DNA of 35,421 nt from Caulobacter vibrioides (GTDB taxonomy: Bacteria; Pseudomonadota; Alphaproteobacteria; Caulobacterales; Caulobacteraceae): contig LNIY01000103.1 of the NCBI GenBank assembly GCA_001449105.1, forward strand, positions 1 to 35,421, in the 5' to 3' direction. Positions 21,995 to 29,660 of this stretch are shown one piece after another. Position numbers and translations under genes: made by a program. The notes below the pieces were generated by a model. The model worked only from the letters and a program-made list of their open reading frames with translations, did not search any database and was not told where the DNA came from. Numbering within the stretch: the first letter of the stretch is position 1; every line of letters starts with the position of its first letter.

Positions 21995-22723
21995 TCAGGC
22001 TTCGTTCCACGACAGGCTGGCGTTGCGCGCCACCTTGACCGGACGCGGGATCGGCGGCGACACCGTCGCGGGCCAGCGGGCGCCGAGGAAGCGGTCCTTG
22101 CCCAGCCAGGCCAGGGAGACGCTGTCGGACTGGTTGCCGCCCAGGATGCGGAAGGCGCCCGAGTCGTCCTCGCCGGCATAGAAGCCCACATGGCCAAGGC
22201 CGCTGTTGCGCGAGCCGCGCCAGAACACCATCACCGCGCCCGGCGTCGGGGCGATGGGAATGCCGAACCGCTCCCAGGCGCGGGCCGACAGCAGGCTGGA
22301 GGGCGTGGCCTCGCGGTCGAGGGTGCTGCTGACGCAATGGCCGACGAACAGGCCGCACCAGGGGATGTCGTCGCCGGTGTAGATGTTCTTGAGCCCCTGG
22401 TCGGACGCCCAGTCGAGAATCTCCGGGTTGTCGCCGCTGCCGGGCTTCTCGCGGGTGCCGATCAGGCGGCGGGCCTCCTGGAACCAGACCAGGCTTGGAT
22501 CGTCGAAGCCGGTCAGCGACGACGGGGTCGGCGCGGCGGTCGCCGGCGCGCCCTGGAACAGCGCCGCCAGGGTCAGCGGACCGACAACGCCGTCGGGCTC
22601 CAGCCCGTGTCGGGTCTGGAACCGGCGAACGGCGGCGATGGTCTGCCGTCCCCAGATCCCGTCGATCGGCCCCGGCGTATAGCCGCGCGCCGCCAACTGC
22701 TGCTGGATGTCCTTGATCTTCAT
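21995..22723 (-). CDS. Peptidoglycan-binding, TIGR02594/CHAP-like amidase protein
   Basis: A 242-residue protein. The N-terminal PG_binding_1 domain spans about 3-57 (LAARGYTPGPIDGIWGRQT, FQTRHGLEPDGVVGPLTLAAL). A linker at 58-72 is followed by a TIGR02594-type papain-like domain at about 76-222, with probable catalytic Cys123 (PWCGLFVGH), His178 (LGHVGFYAG) and Asn197 (GGNQSD). It probably cleaves peptide or amide bonds in peptidoglycan. No signal peptide or transmembrane segment is present, so by itself it would stay in the cytoplasm like a phage endolysin. No holin, tail or other phage gene is nearby. The gene has its own promoter-like region. Confidence 0.85.
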   Translation of the reverse strand: MKIKDIQQQLAARGYTPGPIDGIWGRQTIAAVRRFQTRHGLEPDGVVGPLTLAALFQGAPATAAPTPSSLTGFDDPSLVWFQEARRLIGTREKPGSGDNPEILDWASDQGLKNIYTGDDIPWCGLFVGHCVSSTLDREATPSSLLSARAWERFGIPIAPTPGAVMVFWRGSRNSGLGHVGFYAGEDDSGAFRILGGNQSDSVSLAWLGKDRFLGARWPATVSPPIPRPVKVARNASLSWNEA

Positions 22724-22792
22724 GGCCCGGCCCTCGTTGCGGAACGCCGGTATCGGAAACTCGGACGCGACGACGAGTCAACCGATAGTGGC

Positions 22793-22798
22793 ATTATA
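22793..22798 (-). promoter_or_regulatory. -10-like TATAAT upstream of the peptidoglycan-binding gene
   Basis: On the minus strand a perfect TATAAT lies 69 bp before the start codon in an A+T-rich patch. A good -35 is not evident at 16-18 bp, so this is a candidate only. Confidence 0.35.
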
Positions 22799-22847
22799 CG
22801 AATTGCACGGACACTTTAAGTCGGCGGAACGACGGAAACGGACGCCC

Positions 22848-24191
22848 CTACCCCGGCAGCCTCATCACCGCCCGCAGCCCGCCCATCGGCGAGCGCTCCA
22901 GAACCAGGTCCCCGCCCAGGCCACGGGCCATGTCACGGGCCAGGGCCAGGCCCAGGCCCACGCCCTTCTCGTTCTGGTTCCGAGACTCGTCGAGGCGGTT
23001 GAAAGGCTTGAAGGCCTCTTCGTAGCGGTCTTCCGGAATGCCGGGGCCGTCGTCGTCGACGACGATGTTCACCCCGCCGGTCAGCCGCGCTTCCAGCGTC
23101 ACGCGCACCGTGTCGCCATGGGCGGCGGCGTTGTCGACGAGATTGGCCAGGGCCCGCTTGAAGGCGCTGGGACGCAGGTTGGCCACGAGGTCCTGCTCCA
23201 GCACCGTCTCGACCCGCGCCCCGCCGCGTTCGGCCGCGGCGCAGACGCCGGCGATCAGCGGCGCCAGCTCGACCGCCTGCAGCGCCTCGCCGCCCTCGCC
23301 GCGCGCGAAGGCCAGGTACTCGTCGATCATGTGCTCCATTTCGGAGAGATCGCGCTTGATGGCCTCGACCTGCGCACCCGGCTCGGCCAGGGCCATCTCC
23401 AGCTTCAGGCGGGTCAGCGGCGTGCGCAGGTCATGGCTGACGCTGGCCAGCAGGGCCGTGCGCTGCTCGATATGGCGCTGGATGCGGGCCTTCATGGCCA
23501 GGAACGCCTGGGCCGCCTGGCGCACCTCGCGCGCGCCGTGCGGCTTGAACTCGGGATCCAGCCCCCGCCCGAAGGCGTCGGCGGCGTCGGCCAGGCGCTC
23601 GATGGCGCGCACCTGGTTGCGGATGAACAGGATGGCGATGGCGGTCAGCAGCATCGTGGCCACCACCATCCACAGGATGAAGATGTGGCCCTGGGTGGCG
23701 AAGGCGCGGTCGCGCGGGGCGAAGATCCGCAGCGTGCCTTCCTTGACCCGCACCCGGATCTCCACGTGGGCGGCGTAGCGGTTGGAGGCGTCGAACCAGA
23801 AGGGCTCGTCCAGACGCTCCTCCAGCGCCCGCTGCATCGAGCGGTCGAGCGAGGCGAACATGGCCGGCCGCTTGCCCGTGGGCAGGTCGCGTCCCTTCAG
23901 CAGGGCGATCGACAGGTCCATCGTCTCCTCGGCCCGCTGGGCCATGCGCTCGACGGCGGCCGGGCTGGGATCGTCCTGATAGGTGGCCACGGCCCAGGCG
24001 ATGTCGCCGGCCAAGCCCTCGGACAGGCGGCTGTTCACCGTCTCCCAGTGCGCGTCGAAGAACCCCCAGGTGACGGCGATCTGCATCACCGCCACGGGCA
24101 GCACGATGATCAGCAGGCTGCGGCCGAACAGCGAGGTCGGCAGCCAGCGCTTGATCTGGCGCGGAATGAACAGGCGGGTGCGCAGGCGCAT
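22848..24191 (-). CDS. EnvZ-like membrane sensor histidine kinase
   Basis: A 447-residue kinase. Transmembrane helix 1 spans about 22-43 and helix 2 about 168-190, enclosing a periplasmic sensor of some 125 residues. A HAMP linker follows (about 191-243). Then HisKA has phospho-acceptor His253 (SVSHDLRTPLTRLKLEM), and the ATPase domain has N-box Asn354 (LVDNAAAHG), DDDGPGIP at 379-386 and GVGLGLALA at 410-418. The order and sequence fit the EnvZ class. It is the last gene of a MarR - response regulator - kinase run on the minus strand, separated from the regulator by a 121-bp gap that holds compound repeat copy 6. The stimulus is unknown. Confidence 0.9.
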   Translation of the reverse strand: MRLRTRLFIPRQIKRWLPTSLFGRSLLIIVLPVAVMQIAVTWGFFDAHWETVNSRLSEGLAGDIAWAVATYQDDPSPAAVERMAQRAEETMDLSIALLKGRDLPTGKRPAMFASLDRSMQRALEERLDEPFWFDASNRYAAHVEIRVRVKEGTLRIFAPRDRAFATQGHIFILWMVVATMLLTAIAILFIRNQVRAIERLADAADAFGRGLDPEFKPHGAREVRQAAQAFLAMKARIQRHIEQRTALLASVSHDLRTPLTRLKLEMALAEPGAQVEAIKRDLSEMEHMIDEYLAFARGEGGEALQAVELAPLIAGVCAAAERGGARVETVLEQDLVANLRPSAFKRALANLVDNAAAHGDTVRVTLEARLTGGVNIVVDDDGPGIPEDRYEEAFKPFNRLDESRNQNEKGVGLGLALARDMARGLGGDLVLERSPMGGLRAVMRLPG

Positions 24192-24202
24192 CAGAGGACA
24201 GA

Positions 24203-24303
24203 CCCCCTCCGGCCCTTCGGGCCACCTCCCCCAGAGGGGGAGGATCTACGCGGCGCAGATGCTCCCCCTCTGGGGGAGCTGTCGGCGAAGCCGACTGAGG
24301 GGG
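24203..24303. repeat. Compound G+C-rich intergenic repeat, copy 6 (inside a two-component operon)
   Basis: CCCCCTCC, a GGCCCTTCGGGCC hairpin, ACCTCCCCCAGAGGGGGAGG, a short spacer, then CTCCCCCTCTGGGGGAG, a TCGGCGAAGCCGA hairpin and GAGGGGG. It is nearly the same as copy 7. Unlike most copies, it sits between two genes that should be co-transcribed (response regulator and kinase). Confidence 0.88.
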
Positions 24304-24312
24304 TTCCAGCCA

Positions 24313-25014
24313 TCAATCCGGCGCCAGTCGATAGCCCACGCCCCGCACCGTCTGCAGGTACCGGGGATTCTTGGGATCCGGCTCGATCTTGCGGCGCAGA
24401 CGGGTGACCTGGACGTCGACCGCGCGGCCGGTGGCGTCGGCGGTGTCGCGGGCCAGTTCCAGACGGTCGACGGGCTCGTGCAGGGCGCGGGCCAGGCGGC
24501 GCAGCAGGGCGACCTCGGCCTCGGTCAGGCGCACGGGGGCGCCGGCCCGCGTCAGTTCGCCCCGATCGGGCAGAAAGGCGCAGTCGCCCATGACGATCTC
24601 CTGCGGCCCGATCACCTTGGGCGCTGCGCGACGCAGGATCGACTCGATGCGCAGCAGCAGTTCCTGCGGCTCGAAGGGCTTGGCCAGATAGTCGTCGGCG
24701 CCGTGGGTCAGGCCCTCGATGCGGTCGCCGGTGGTGTCGCGGGCGGTCAGCATCAGGATCGGCATGCGCCCGGCTTCCCCGCCCTTGGCCCGCACCCGCC
24801 TGGTGAAGGAAAAGCCGTCCTCGCCCGGCATCATCACGTCGAGCACCAGGAGGTCGAAGTCCATCACCCCGATCAGGCGGTCGGCATGAGCGGCGTCGGC
24901 CGCGGCGCTGACCCGGAAACCGGCGCGGCTGAGGAACTGCTTGAGCAGCTCGCGGATGCGGTCGTCGTCGTCGACCACCAGCAGGTGGCGCTCGCGTCTT
25001 TCCTCGGGGCTCAC
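24313..25014 (-). CDS. petR: OmpR/PetR-type response regulator
   Basis: A 233-residue regulator. The receiver domain has acidic D15-D16-D17, phospho-acceptor Asp59 (LLVLDVMMPGEDG), Thr90 and Lys112 (YLAKPFEP). The C-terminal OmpR winged helix ends in the family signature (VDVQVTRLRRKIEPDP, YLQTVRGVGYRL). The start is GTG at 25014, which overlaps the MarR-gene stop as GTGA and has GGGAGGC before it. The ATG-less N-terminus MSPEERRERHLLVVDDD is a normal family start. The order ilvE / MarR / OmpR / EnvZ is that of the alphaproteobacterial petP-petR region; petR in Rhodobacter affects respiratory gene expression. The symbol rests on this context. Confidence 0.88.
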   Translation of the reverse strand: MSPEERRERHLLVVDDDDRIRELLKQFLSRAGFRVSAAADAAHADRLIGVMDFDLLVLDVMMPGEDGFSFTRRVRAKGGEAGRMPILMLTARDTTGDRIEGLTHGADDYLAKPFEPQELLLRIESILRRAAPKVIGPQEIVMGDCAFLPDRGELTRAGAPVRLTEAEVALLRRLARALHEPVDRLELARDTADATGRAVDVQVTRLRRKIEPDPKNPRYLQTVRGVGYRLAPD

Positions 25015-25502
25015 AGCGCCTCCCTTCGATTGACGCCCACCCCTTGGCGTGGTCCGGCCAGCGCCGCAAGGATCCGCCGCGCCCCCGGCACCCCGTCCAG
25101 CCCGCCGGTGCGATAGGCCCGGCCCAGCAGCGCGCGCAGCCGCTCGCTGACCCGCGCCTCGAACGCCTTGCCGGCCTCGGTCAGCACGGCCGGCCGCCGG
25201 CGCGCGTCGAGGTCGCCCGCGGCCTTCTCGGCCAGGCCCAGCTTCTGCAGGTCGCTCAAGGTCTTGCTGGCCGCCTGTTTCGACAGGCTGGTGAGCTTTG
25301 AAAGGTCCTGCACGCCGATGCCCGGCCGCCGCCGCAGCAGGAAGGCCGCGCGCCAGTGCGAGCGCCCCAAGCCCGGCCCTTCGGTCTCCAGCACGCCGTC
25401 GACCGCCGCCCACAGCGCCGCCTCGGCCAGGAGAATCAACTCCAGGCCGCCGTCGAGCTCCTCCTCGCGCAGGATCAGGCGGGGATCGGCGTGCGGCGTC
25501 AT
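25011..25502 (-). CDS. petP: MarR-family regulator, PetP-like
   Basis: A 163-residue winged-helix protein. The MarR core spans about 48-120 (SHWRAAFLLRRRPGIGVQDL, LTSLSKQAASKTLSDLQKLG, AGDLDARRRPAVLTEAGKAF). It is the first gene of the operon and overlaps the response regulator start by 4 bp, which suggests the two act together. The length matches Rhodobacter PetP (about 165 residues) from memory. It is divergent from ilvE with 80 bp between the starts, so one short control region serves both. The ligand is unknown, and the petP symbol is inferred from gene order. Confidence 0.85.
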   Translation of the reverse strand: MTPHADPRLILREEELDGGLELILLAEAALWAAVDGVLETEGPGLGRSHWRAAFLLRRRPGIGVQDLSKLTSLSKQAASKTLSDLQKLGLAEKAAGDLDARRRPAVLTEAGKAFEARVSERLRALLGRAYRTGGLDGVPGARRILAALAGPRQGVGVNRREAL

Positions 25503-25582
25503 GCGGTCATGTCCATTTTGTTTGACCTTCCGGCTCCTCGGGCGTCTAAGGACCGGGTTCCAAATAAGGAGGTCTTGGACCG

Positions 25583-26473
25583 ATGTCTCTCGTTCCCTTC
25601 GATGATCGCGACGGATGGATCTGGCTCGATGGCCAGTTCGTTCCCTGGCGCGAGGCGAAGGTGCACGTATTGACGCACGGCCTGCACTACGCCTCGTCGG
25701 TGTTCGAGGGCGAGCGCATGTACGGCGGCGAGATCTTCAAGCTGACCGAGCATACCGAGCGCCTGTTCAAGTCGGCCGAAATCCTCGATTTCGAGATCCC
25801 CTACACGGTGGCCGAGATCGACGAGGCCTGCAAGGCGACCGCCGCCAAGAACGGCCTGTCGGACTGCTACGTGCGCCCGATCGCCTGGCGCGGCAGCGAG
25901 ATGATCGGCGTTTCGGCGCAAGCCACCAAGATCCACGTGGCCATCGCCGTGTGGGACTGGCCCAGCTACTTCGACCCGGCGCTGAAGGCCAAGGGCATCC
26001 GCCTGACCTGGGCCAAGTACAACCGCCCCGATCCGAAGACGGCCCCCGTCGCCGCCAAGGCCGCCGGCCTCTACATGATCTGCACCATCTCCAAGCACGC
26101 CGCGGAGAAGGACGGCTACACCGACGCGATGATGCTGGACTACCGCGGCTACGTGGCCGAGGCGACCGGCGCCAACGTGTTCTTCGTCAAGGACGGCGTG
26201 CTGCACACGCCCAAGCCCGACTGCTTCCTGGACGGCATCACCCGCCGCACGGTGATCGAGATCGCCAAGGGCAAGGGGATCGAGGTGGTCGAGCGCCATA
26301 TCGAGAAGGAAGAGCTCGCGGGCTTCACCGAGTGCTTCATCGTCGGCACCGCCGCCGAGGTGACCCCGGTGGCCGAGATCGGCGAGTTCACCTTCACGCC
26401 CGGCAAGCTGTCGCTGGACCTGATGGACGCCTACGCCGCCCTGGTGCGCCGCGAAGAGGTCGTGCCGGCCTAA
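25583..26473 (+). CDS. ilvE: Branched-chain amino acid aminotransferase
   Basis: A 296-residue fold-type IV PLP enzyme that performs the last step of Leu, Ile and Val synthesis, transferring the amino group from glutamate. Visible family marks: HGLHYASSVFEGER (32-45), Arg60 region HTERLFKSA, the PLP lysine in APVAAKAAGLYM (Lys159), EATGANVFFV (about 193-202), GITRRTV (about 219-225) and the phosphate-loop GTAAEVTPV. The length is typical. Translation starts after a near-perfect AAGGAGGTC. It ends in a terminator. It shares its upstream region with the MarR operon. Confidence 0.95.
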   Translation: MSLVPFDDRDGWIWLDGQFVPWREAKVHVLTHGLHYASSVFEGERMYGGEIFKLTEHTERLFKSAEILDFEIPYTVAEIDEACKATAAKNGLSDCYVRPIAWRGSEMIGVSAQATKIHVAIAVWDWPSYFDPALKAKGIRLTWAKYNRPDPKTAPVAAKAAGLYMICTISKHAAEKDGYTDAMMLDYRGYVAEATGANVFFVKDGVLHTPKPDCFLDGITRRTVIEIAKGKGIEVVERHIEKEELAGFTECFIVGTAAEVTPVAEIGEFTFTPGKLSLDLMDAYAALVRREEVVPA

Positions 26474-26501
26474 GGACTGGTTGCGAGCTTTGAAGATTGA
26501 G

Positions 26502-26530
26502 AACCCCGGGGCGATGCTCCGGGGTTTTTC
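26502..26530 (+). terminator. Rho-independent terminator of ilvE
   Basis: AACCCCGG (26502-26509) pairs with CCGGGGTT (26519-26526) and the stem runs into TTTTTC. It lies 29 bp after the ilvE stop codon. Confidence 0.9.
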
Positions 26531-26543
26531 TTTGGGCGGCGTG

Positions 26544-26654
26544 ACCCCCTCCGGCCCTCCGGGCCACCTCCCCCAGAGGGGGAGGATCTGGTTGGCGCGG
26601 TGCTCTTCGAGATGCTCCCCCTCTGGGGGAGCTGTCGCGGAGCGACTGAGGGGG
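26544..26654. repeat. Compound G+C-rich intergenic repeat, copy 7
   Basis: Same architecture and nearly the same arms as copy 6, with a slightly longer spacer and a TCGCGGAGCGA inner hairpin. It lies between the convergent ilvE and methyltransferase genes, just after the ilvE terminator. Confidence 0.88.
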
Positions 26655-26661
26655 CCCCGCG

Positions 26662-27318
26662 TCAGCGGGGACCCACCGTCGCCACCAGCCAGCCGCCGCC
26701 CCAGGGCGTGTTGACCACCGCCTCGTCGTACACCTCGCCCATGGCTTTCAGCGTCCGCCACAGGCGCAGCGGCTTGAGCGACAGCCACATGGTCAGGCCC
26801 ACCGCCCCGCCGGGCGCCAGCATGGCGCGGTAGTGGTCGATCAGCGGCTCGACCTGTCCCAGGTGCTCGATGCACTCGGAGAACACCACCACGTCGAAGG
26901 TCTCGTCCGTGCGGAAGGTGCGACCATCGCCCAGCAGCATGGCGACCTGGCCCGAGGCGATCTCGGCCGACAGCCGCTTCCGGCCCAGGTCCACCGCCGG
27001 CTCGGAGAAGTCGACGCCCACATAGCGGGCGGGGCGATGGTTGCGCAGGGCCTCGAAGAACACGCCCTCGCCGGCCCCGATCTCGAGCACGCGGGGGCTG
27101 GGCCAGCGGTCTGCGATCATGGCGGCCAGCAGGCGGTGATGATGGCGCTGGTCGGAGCGGTGCAGCCGGTCGTAGACGCCGTCGCGATACTCCTGGTCCC
27201 AGCGCTCGACCGGCGCGGCGCGGAAGGCCTCGCCCTTGCGCTTCTCCATCAGGTCGCCCAGCCACGGACGATCCAGCGACGCCATCTCGATGAAGCGCCG
27301 CCAGCGCAGATAGACCAT
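26662..27318 (-). CDS. Class I SAM-dependent methyltransferase
   Basis: A 218-residue soluble enzyme with a Rossmann methyltransferase fold. Motif I is VLEIGAGEG (77-85). The acidic residue that binds the SAM ribose is in YVGVDFSEPAV (about 99-109), motif II/III is DVVVFSECIEHL (about 141-152), and LAPGGAVGLTMW follows. An N-terminal helical extension (1-60, with a HHHR stretch) precedes the fold. The ATG follows GGGGGAAGTC. The substrate cannot be told; 'IEHL' in the post-I region is common among O- and C-methyltransferases of quinone and lipid type. It stands alone between two repeats. Confidence 0.85.
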   Translation of the reverse strand: MVYLRWRRFIEMASLDRPWLGDLMEKRKGEAFRAAPVERWDQEYRDGVYDRLHRSDQRHHHRLLAAMIADRWPSPRVLEIGAGEGVFFEALRNHRPARYVGVDFSEPAVDLGRKRLSAEIASGQVAMLLGDGRTFRTDETFDVVVFSECIEHLGQVEPLIDHYRAMLAPGGAVGLTMWLSLKPLRLWRTLKAMGEVYDEAVVNTPWGGGWLVATVGPR

Positions 27319-27402
27319 GACTTCCCCCAGAGCGGGAGGAAACGCCTCCCGAAAGCGGCGGATGATGACGGGCGGAAAGCTTGGCTACAAGTCGCGCTTT
27401 CT

Positions 27403-27536
27403 CCTCCCCCGTGCAACGGGGGAGGGGGACCGCGAAGCGGTGGAGGGGGCGGCGGCGCGCACGGCGCCCTGTCACTCGCCCCCTCCGTCACGCTGCGTAT
27501 CCGCAGCGCGCCACCTCCCCCGTTGCACTGGGGAGG
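27403..27536. repeat. Compound G+C-rich intergenic repeat, copy 8
   Basis: CCTCCCCCGTGCAACGGGGGAGG, a CCGCGAAGCGG hairpin and GGAGGGGG, then after a spacer an inverted half ending CCTCCCCCGTTGCACTGGGGAGG. It is the same subtype as copy 2, including the CGTATCCGCA block. It lies between two minus-strand genes. Confidence 0.87.
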
Positions 27537-27545
27537 AGAAGGGCC

Positions 27546-28550
27546 CTACCCCGCGACCCTCGCCTCGATCTCCTCCAGCCGCGCACGCGTGGCCACGAGA
27601 TCCAATCCGAACAGGGCCGGATCGGCGGCCGCCAGACGGGCGGTGACGTCGTAGCTCTCGCGGTAGAGATCCAGCGCCCGCATGCGGTGGCCGCGATCCT
27701 CGCGCAGGTCGGCCAGCCGCTCCAGCGCCACCGACAGGGCCCGCTGGGCGCCGGGGTCGGCGGCCTCGCGGCCGCCGGGCGAGCGGCGCAGGGCCAGGGC
27801 CTCCTCGAAGGCGGCCAGCGCCTCGTTCAGGCGGCCTTCCGCCTCGGCCGTGTCGCCGACGCCGGCCAGGGCGCCGGCCAGAAGTTCGTCCGCCGACGGA
27901 TCGTGCGGCGCGGCCTTCCTGACCATGCGGGCGTAGGAGACGGCTTCCTCATAGGCCTCGGCGGCGTCGTCGTAGCGGCCCTGGGCGGCGGCGAAGTCGC
28001 CCAGGTCGCGATAGGCGATCGTCCGTTCGCGGTCGCTCTCGGCGGCGCGGACCAGCCGGGCCAGCACCCGGGCCGCCGGATTCCAGGCCTCCGAGCCGCA
28101 CAGGGCCAGCATCTCGGCGCGCAGGCTCTCGAACTCGGTCGCCCCGACGGGGGCCAGGGCTGGAGCCGGCACGGCTTGAACGGGCGGCAAGGCGGCGGGA
28201 ACGGTCGTCATCGGCGCGGCTATAGCCGAAATCGCCGCGTCCGACTCGGGTCCGCCCCCATCCTTCCCACCCATGTCGAAGGGTTTGGTCAGGGAACGCT
28301 CGCCCCCGCGAGCGCTCCCTTTCCTGCGTCGCGTCCCCCGACGCGACGTCCCCATGCGGGGAAGCAGGGCGGCGACGAGAAGGATTCCCCCCAACGTCAT
28401 CGCCGCCCAACCGGCGGTCGTCCGATGCGGCTCGAACGGGCCGAGATCCCAGCCTGTGGCCCACGTCCCCAGCGTGCCCAGGCCTGAGATCACGTATCCC
28501 GACGTCGTCAGGATCAGCCCCAAGATGATCCCTACGATGCGAGCCAGCAT
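27546..28550 (-). CDS. Membrane-anchored tetratricopeptide-repeat protein
   Basis: A 334-residue protein. Two hydrophobic helices at about 4-33 and 47-65 form a hairpin anchor. A basic and proline/alanine-rich linker follows (66-138). Three TPR-like helix pairs come next: about 170-200 (AYRDLGDFAAAQGRYDDAAE, AYEEAV), 215-250 (LAGVGDTAEAEGRLNEALAA) and 265-300 (ALERLADLREDRGHRMRALD). TPRs usually bind partner proteins. The repeats should face the cytoplasm if both helices span the membrane. The ATG follows GGAGGGGGCGAC. The partner is unknown. The 139 bp upstream hold no gene. Confidence 0.72.
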   Translation of the reverse strand: MLARIVGIILGLILTTSGYVISGLGTLGTWATGWDLGPFEPHRTTAGWAAMTLGGILLVAALLPRMGTSRRGTRRRKGSARGGERSLTKPFDMGGKDGGGPESDAAISAIAAPMTTVPAALPPVQAVPAPALAPVGATEFESLRAEMLALCGSEAWNPAARVLARLVRAAESDRERTIAYRDLGDFAAAQGRYDDAAEAYEEAVSYARMVRKAAPHDPSADELLAGALAGVGDTAEAEGRLNEALAAFEEALALRRSPGGREAADPGAQRALSVALERLADLREDRGHRMRALDLYRESYDVTARLAAADPALFGLDLVATRARLEEIEARVAG

Positions 28551-28689
28551 GTCGCCCCCTCCACGACCTACGTCCGCCAGGGGCGGAAAGTCATAGGACC
28601 GGGCGACCGGCGTCGAGCATACTCGCCTCTCAGGGGAACGTTGATAACCTGGAAGTCGCCCTGGCAGGCGCCGACGGCCGTTCCTGCCT

Positions 28690-29106
28690 CTAAATCAACC
28701 ACGTGCGCGGCCGGGGATAGGCTTCGCCGCGCACCAGGAAGGCGATTCCGGCGATGCAGCGGACGACGAACCAGATGCTGATCGCCGAGATGATCGCCAC
28801 GCCTGCGATGATCATCGGCACGCCGATCAGCACCAGCGACAGCGGAATGCCGAACAGCACCAGCGCCCCGCCGACCAGGAACCAGGCGATCGACAGCCAG
28901 AAGGTGCGGATCGCGAAGGTGTAGTGGCTCTCGTTGATCGGTCCGGCCTGACCGCGCTGCACATAGGCGACGATCAGGCCGATGAAGAAGGTCAGCCCGT
29001 TGCTGAAGCCCAGCAGGTAGAGGGCGTAGACCACCGCCGGGACGATCTTGTCCTCGGAATGGCGCTCGGCCTGCGGATTGGCGGCGGGGTGGGCGAGGTC
29101 GGACAT
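28690..29106 (-). CDS. DUF4870-like membrane protein, second of a tandem pair
   Basis: A 138-residue inner-membrane protein with three to four helices. Shared family marks: KIVPAVVYALYLLGF in the first helix, SHYTFAIRTFWLSI in the middle, and an AYPRPRTWLI terminus. It starts 5 bp after the upstream paralogue's stop with only a weak ribosome-binding site, so it is probably translationally coupled to it. Function is unknown. The pair looks like an old tandem duplication and may form a heteromer. Confidence 0.8.
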   Translation of the reverse strand: MSDLAHPAANPQAERHSEDKIVPAVVYALYLLGFSNGLTFFIGLIVAYVQRGQAGPINESHYTFAIRTFWLSIAWFLVGGALVLFGIPLSLVLIGVPMIIAGVAIISAISIWFVVRCIAGIAFLVRGEAYPRPRTWLI

Positions 29107-29111
29107 CGGGC

Positions 29112-29480
29112 TCAGAGCATCCAGTTGCGCGGCGTCGGATAGGCCTCGTTCTTCAGCAGCCACGACAGACCCACGACCGAGCGCACGGTCACCCAGATGC
29201 CCACGGCGATCAGGATCAGGGCGCCGACGCCGATGATCAGGGTCAGCACGCCGATGACGCCGAACAGCAGCGACAGCCAGAAGGTGCGGATCTGGAAGAC
29301 GTAGTGGCTCTGCAGCCACTCGGGCGCGGCGGCCTTGGAGACATAGGCCAGGATGACGCCGATGACCGGCGAGATCCCCGTCACCCAGCCGGCGATGTAG
29401 CAGGCGTAGACGATGATCGGCATGGTCTTGTCGTCCTGCAGGGCGGGCGGGACGGCGGGATCGGGCTGGACGTCGGTCAC
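29112..29480 (-). CDS. DUF4870-like membrane protein, first of a tandem pair
   Basis: A 122-residue paralogue of the next gene: KTMPIIVYACYIAGWVTGIS in the first helix, SHYVFQIRTFWLSLLFG in the middle, AYPTPRNWML at the end. The start is GTG at 29480, preceded by AAGGAAG with good spacing. An ATG-type start further up (29579) would add 33 non-family residues. The SHY-x-F-x-IRTFWLS block and the YP-x-PR-x-W tail are kept in both copies and are likely structural or functional. Confidence 0.8.
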   Translation of the reverse strand: MTDVQPDPAVPPALQDDKTMPIIVYACYIAGWVTGISPVIGVILAYVSKAAAPEWLQSHYVFQIRTFWLSLLFGVIGVLTLIIGVGALILIAVGIWVTVRSVVGLSWLLKNEAYPTPRNWML

Positions 29481-29660
29481 GGGCTTCCTTGATCGAAAAG
29501 CGATGTTTCGTGGATGCTCGCCAAAAACGGGCGACGATGCAAATGAAGCTTCGGCAAGACGGCCGCCGGCGCTTTTCATCGCGATCTCATCTTCCGCTCA
29601 TGCCGCTCATCGCACCGCCGTCCAGGCTGGCCCCTCGCTGGTTGGCAAGGAGGCATGGCG

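Noticed and set aside
21995..22723. Part of a prophage or gene-transfer-agent cluster.
   Set aside because: Only an endolysin-like gene is present; neighbours are a small membrane protein, a TonB-C-like protein and a sensor kinase, with no capsid, tail, holin or integrase gene.
1..27536. A CRISPR array formed by the repeated C/G-run elements.
   Set aside because: Copies are kilobases apart, palindromic over their whole length and of several subtypes, with no regular short spacers and no cas gene.
29518..29535. A small hairpin (TCGCC…GGCGA) in the gap between the DUF4870-like genes and the membrane protein pair.
   Set aside because: Only a 5-bp stem with no T tract or operator symmetry; expected by chance in this composition.
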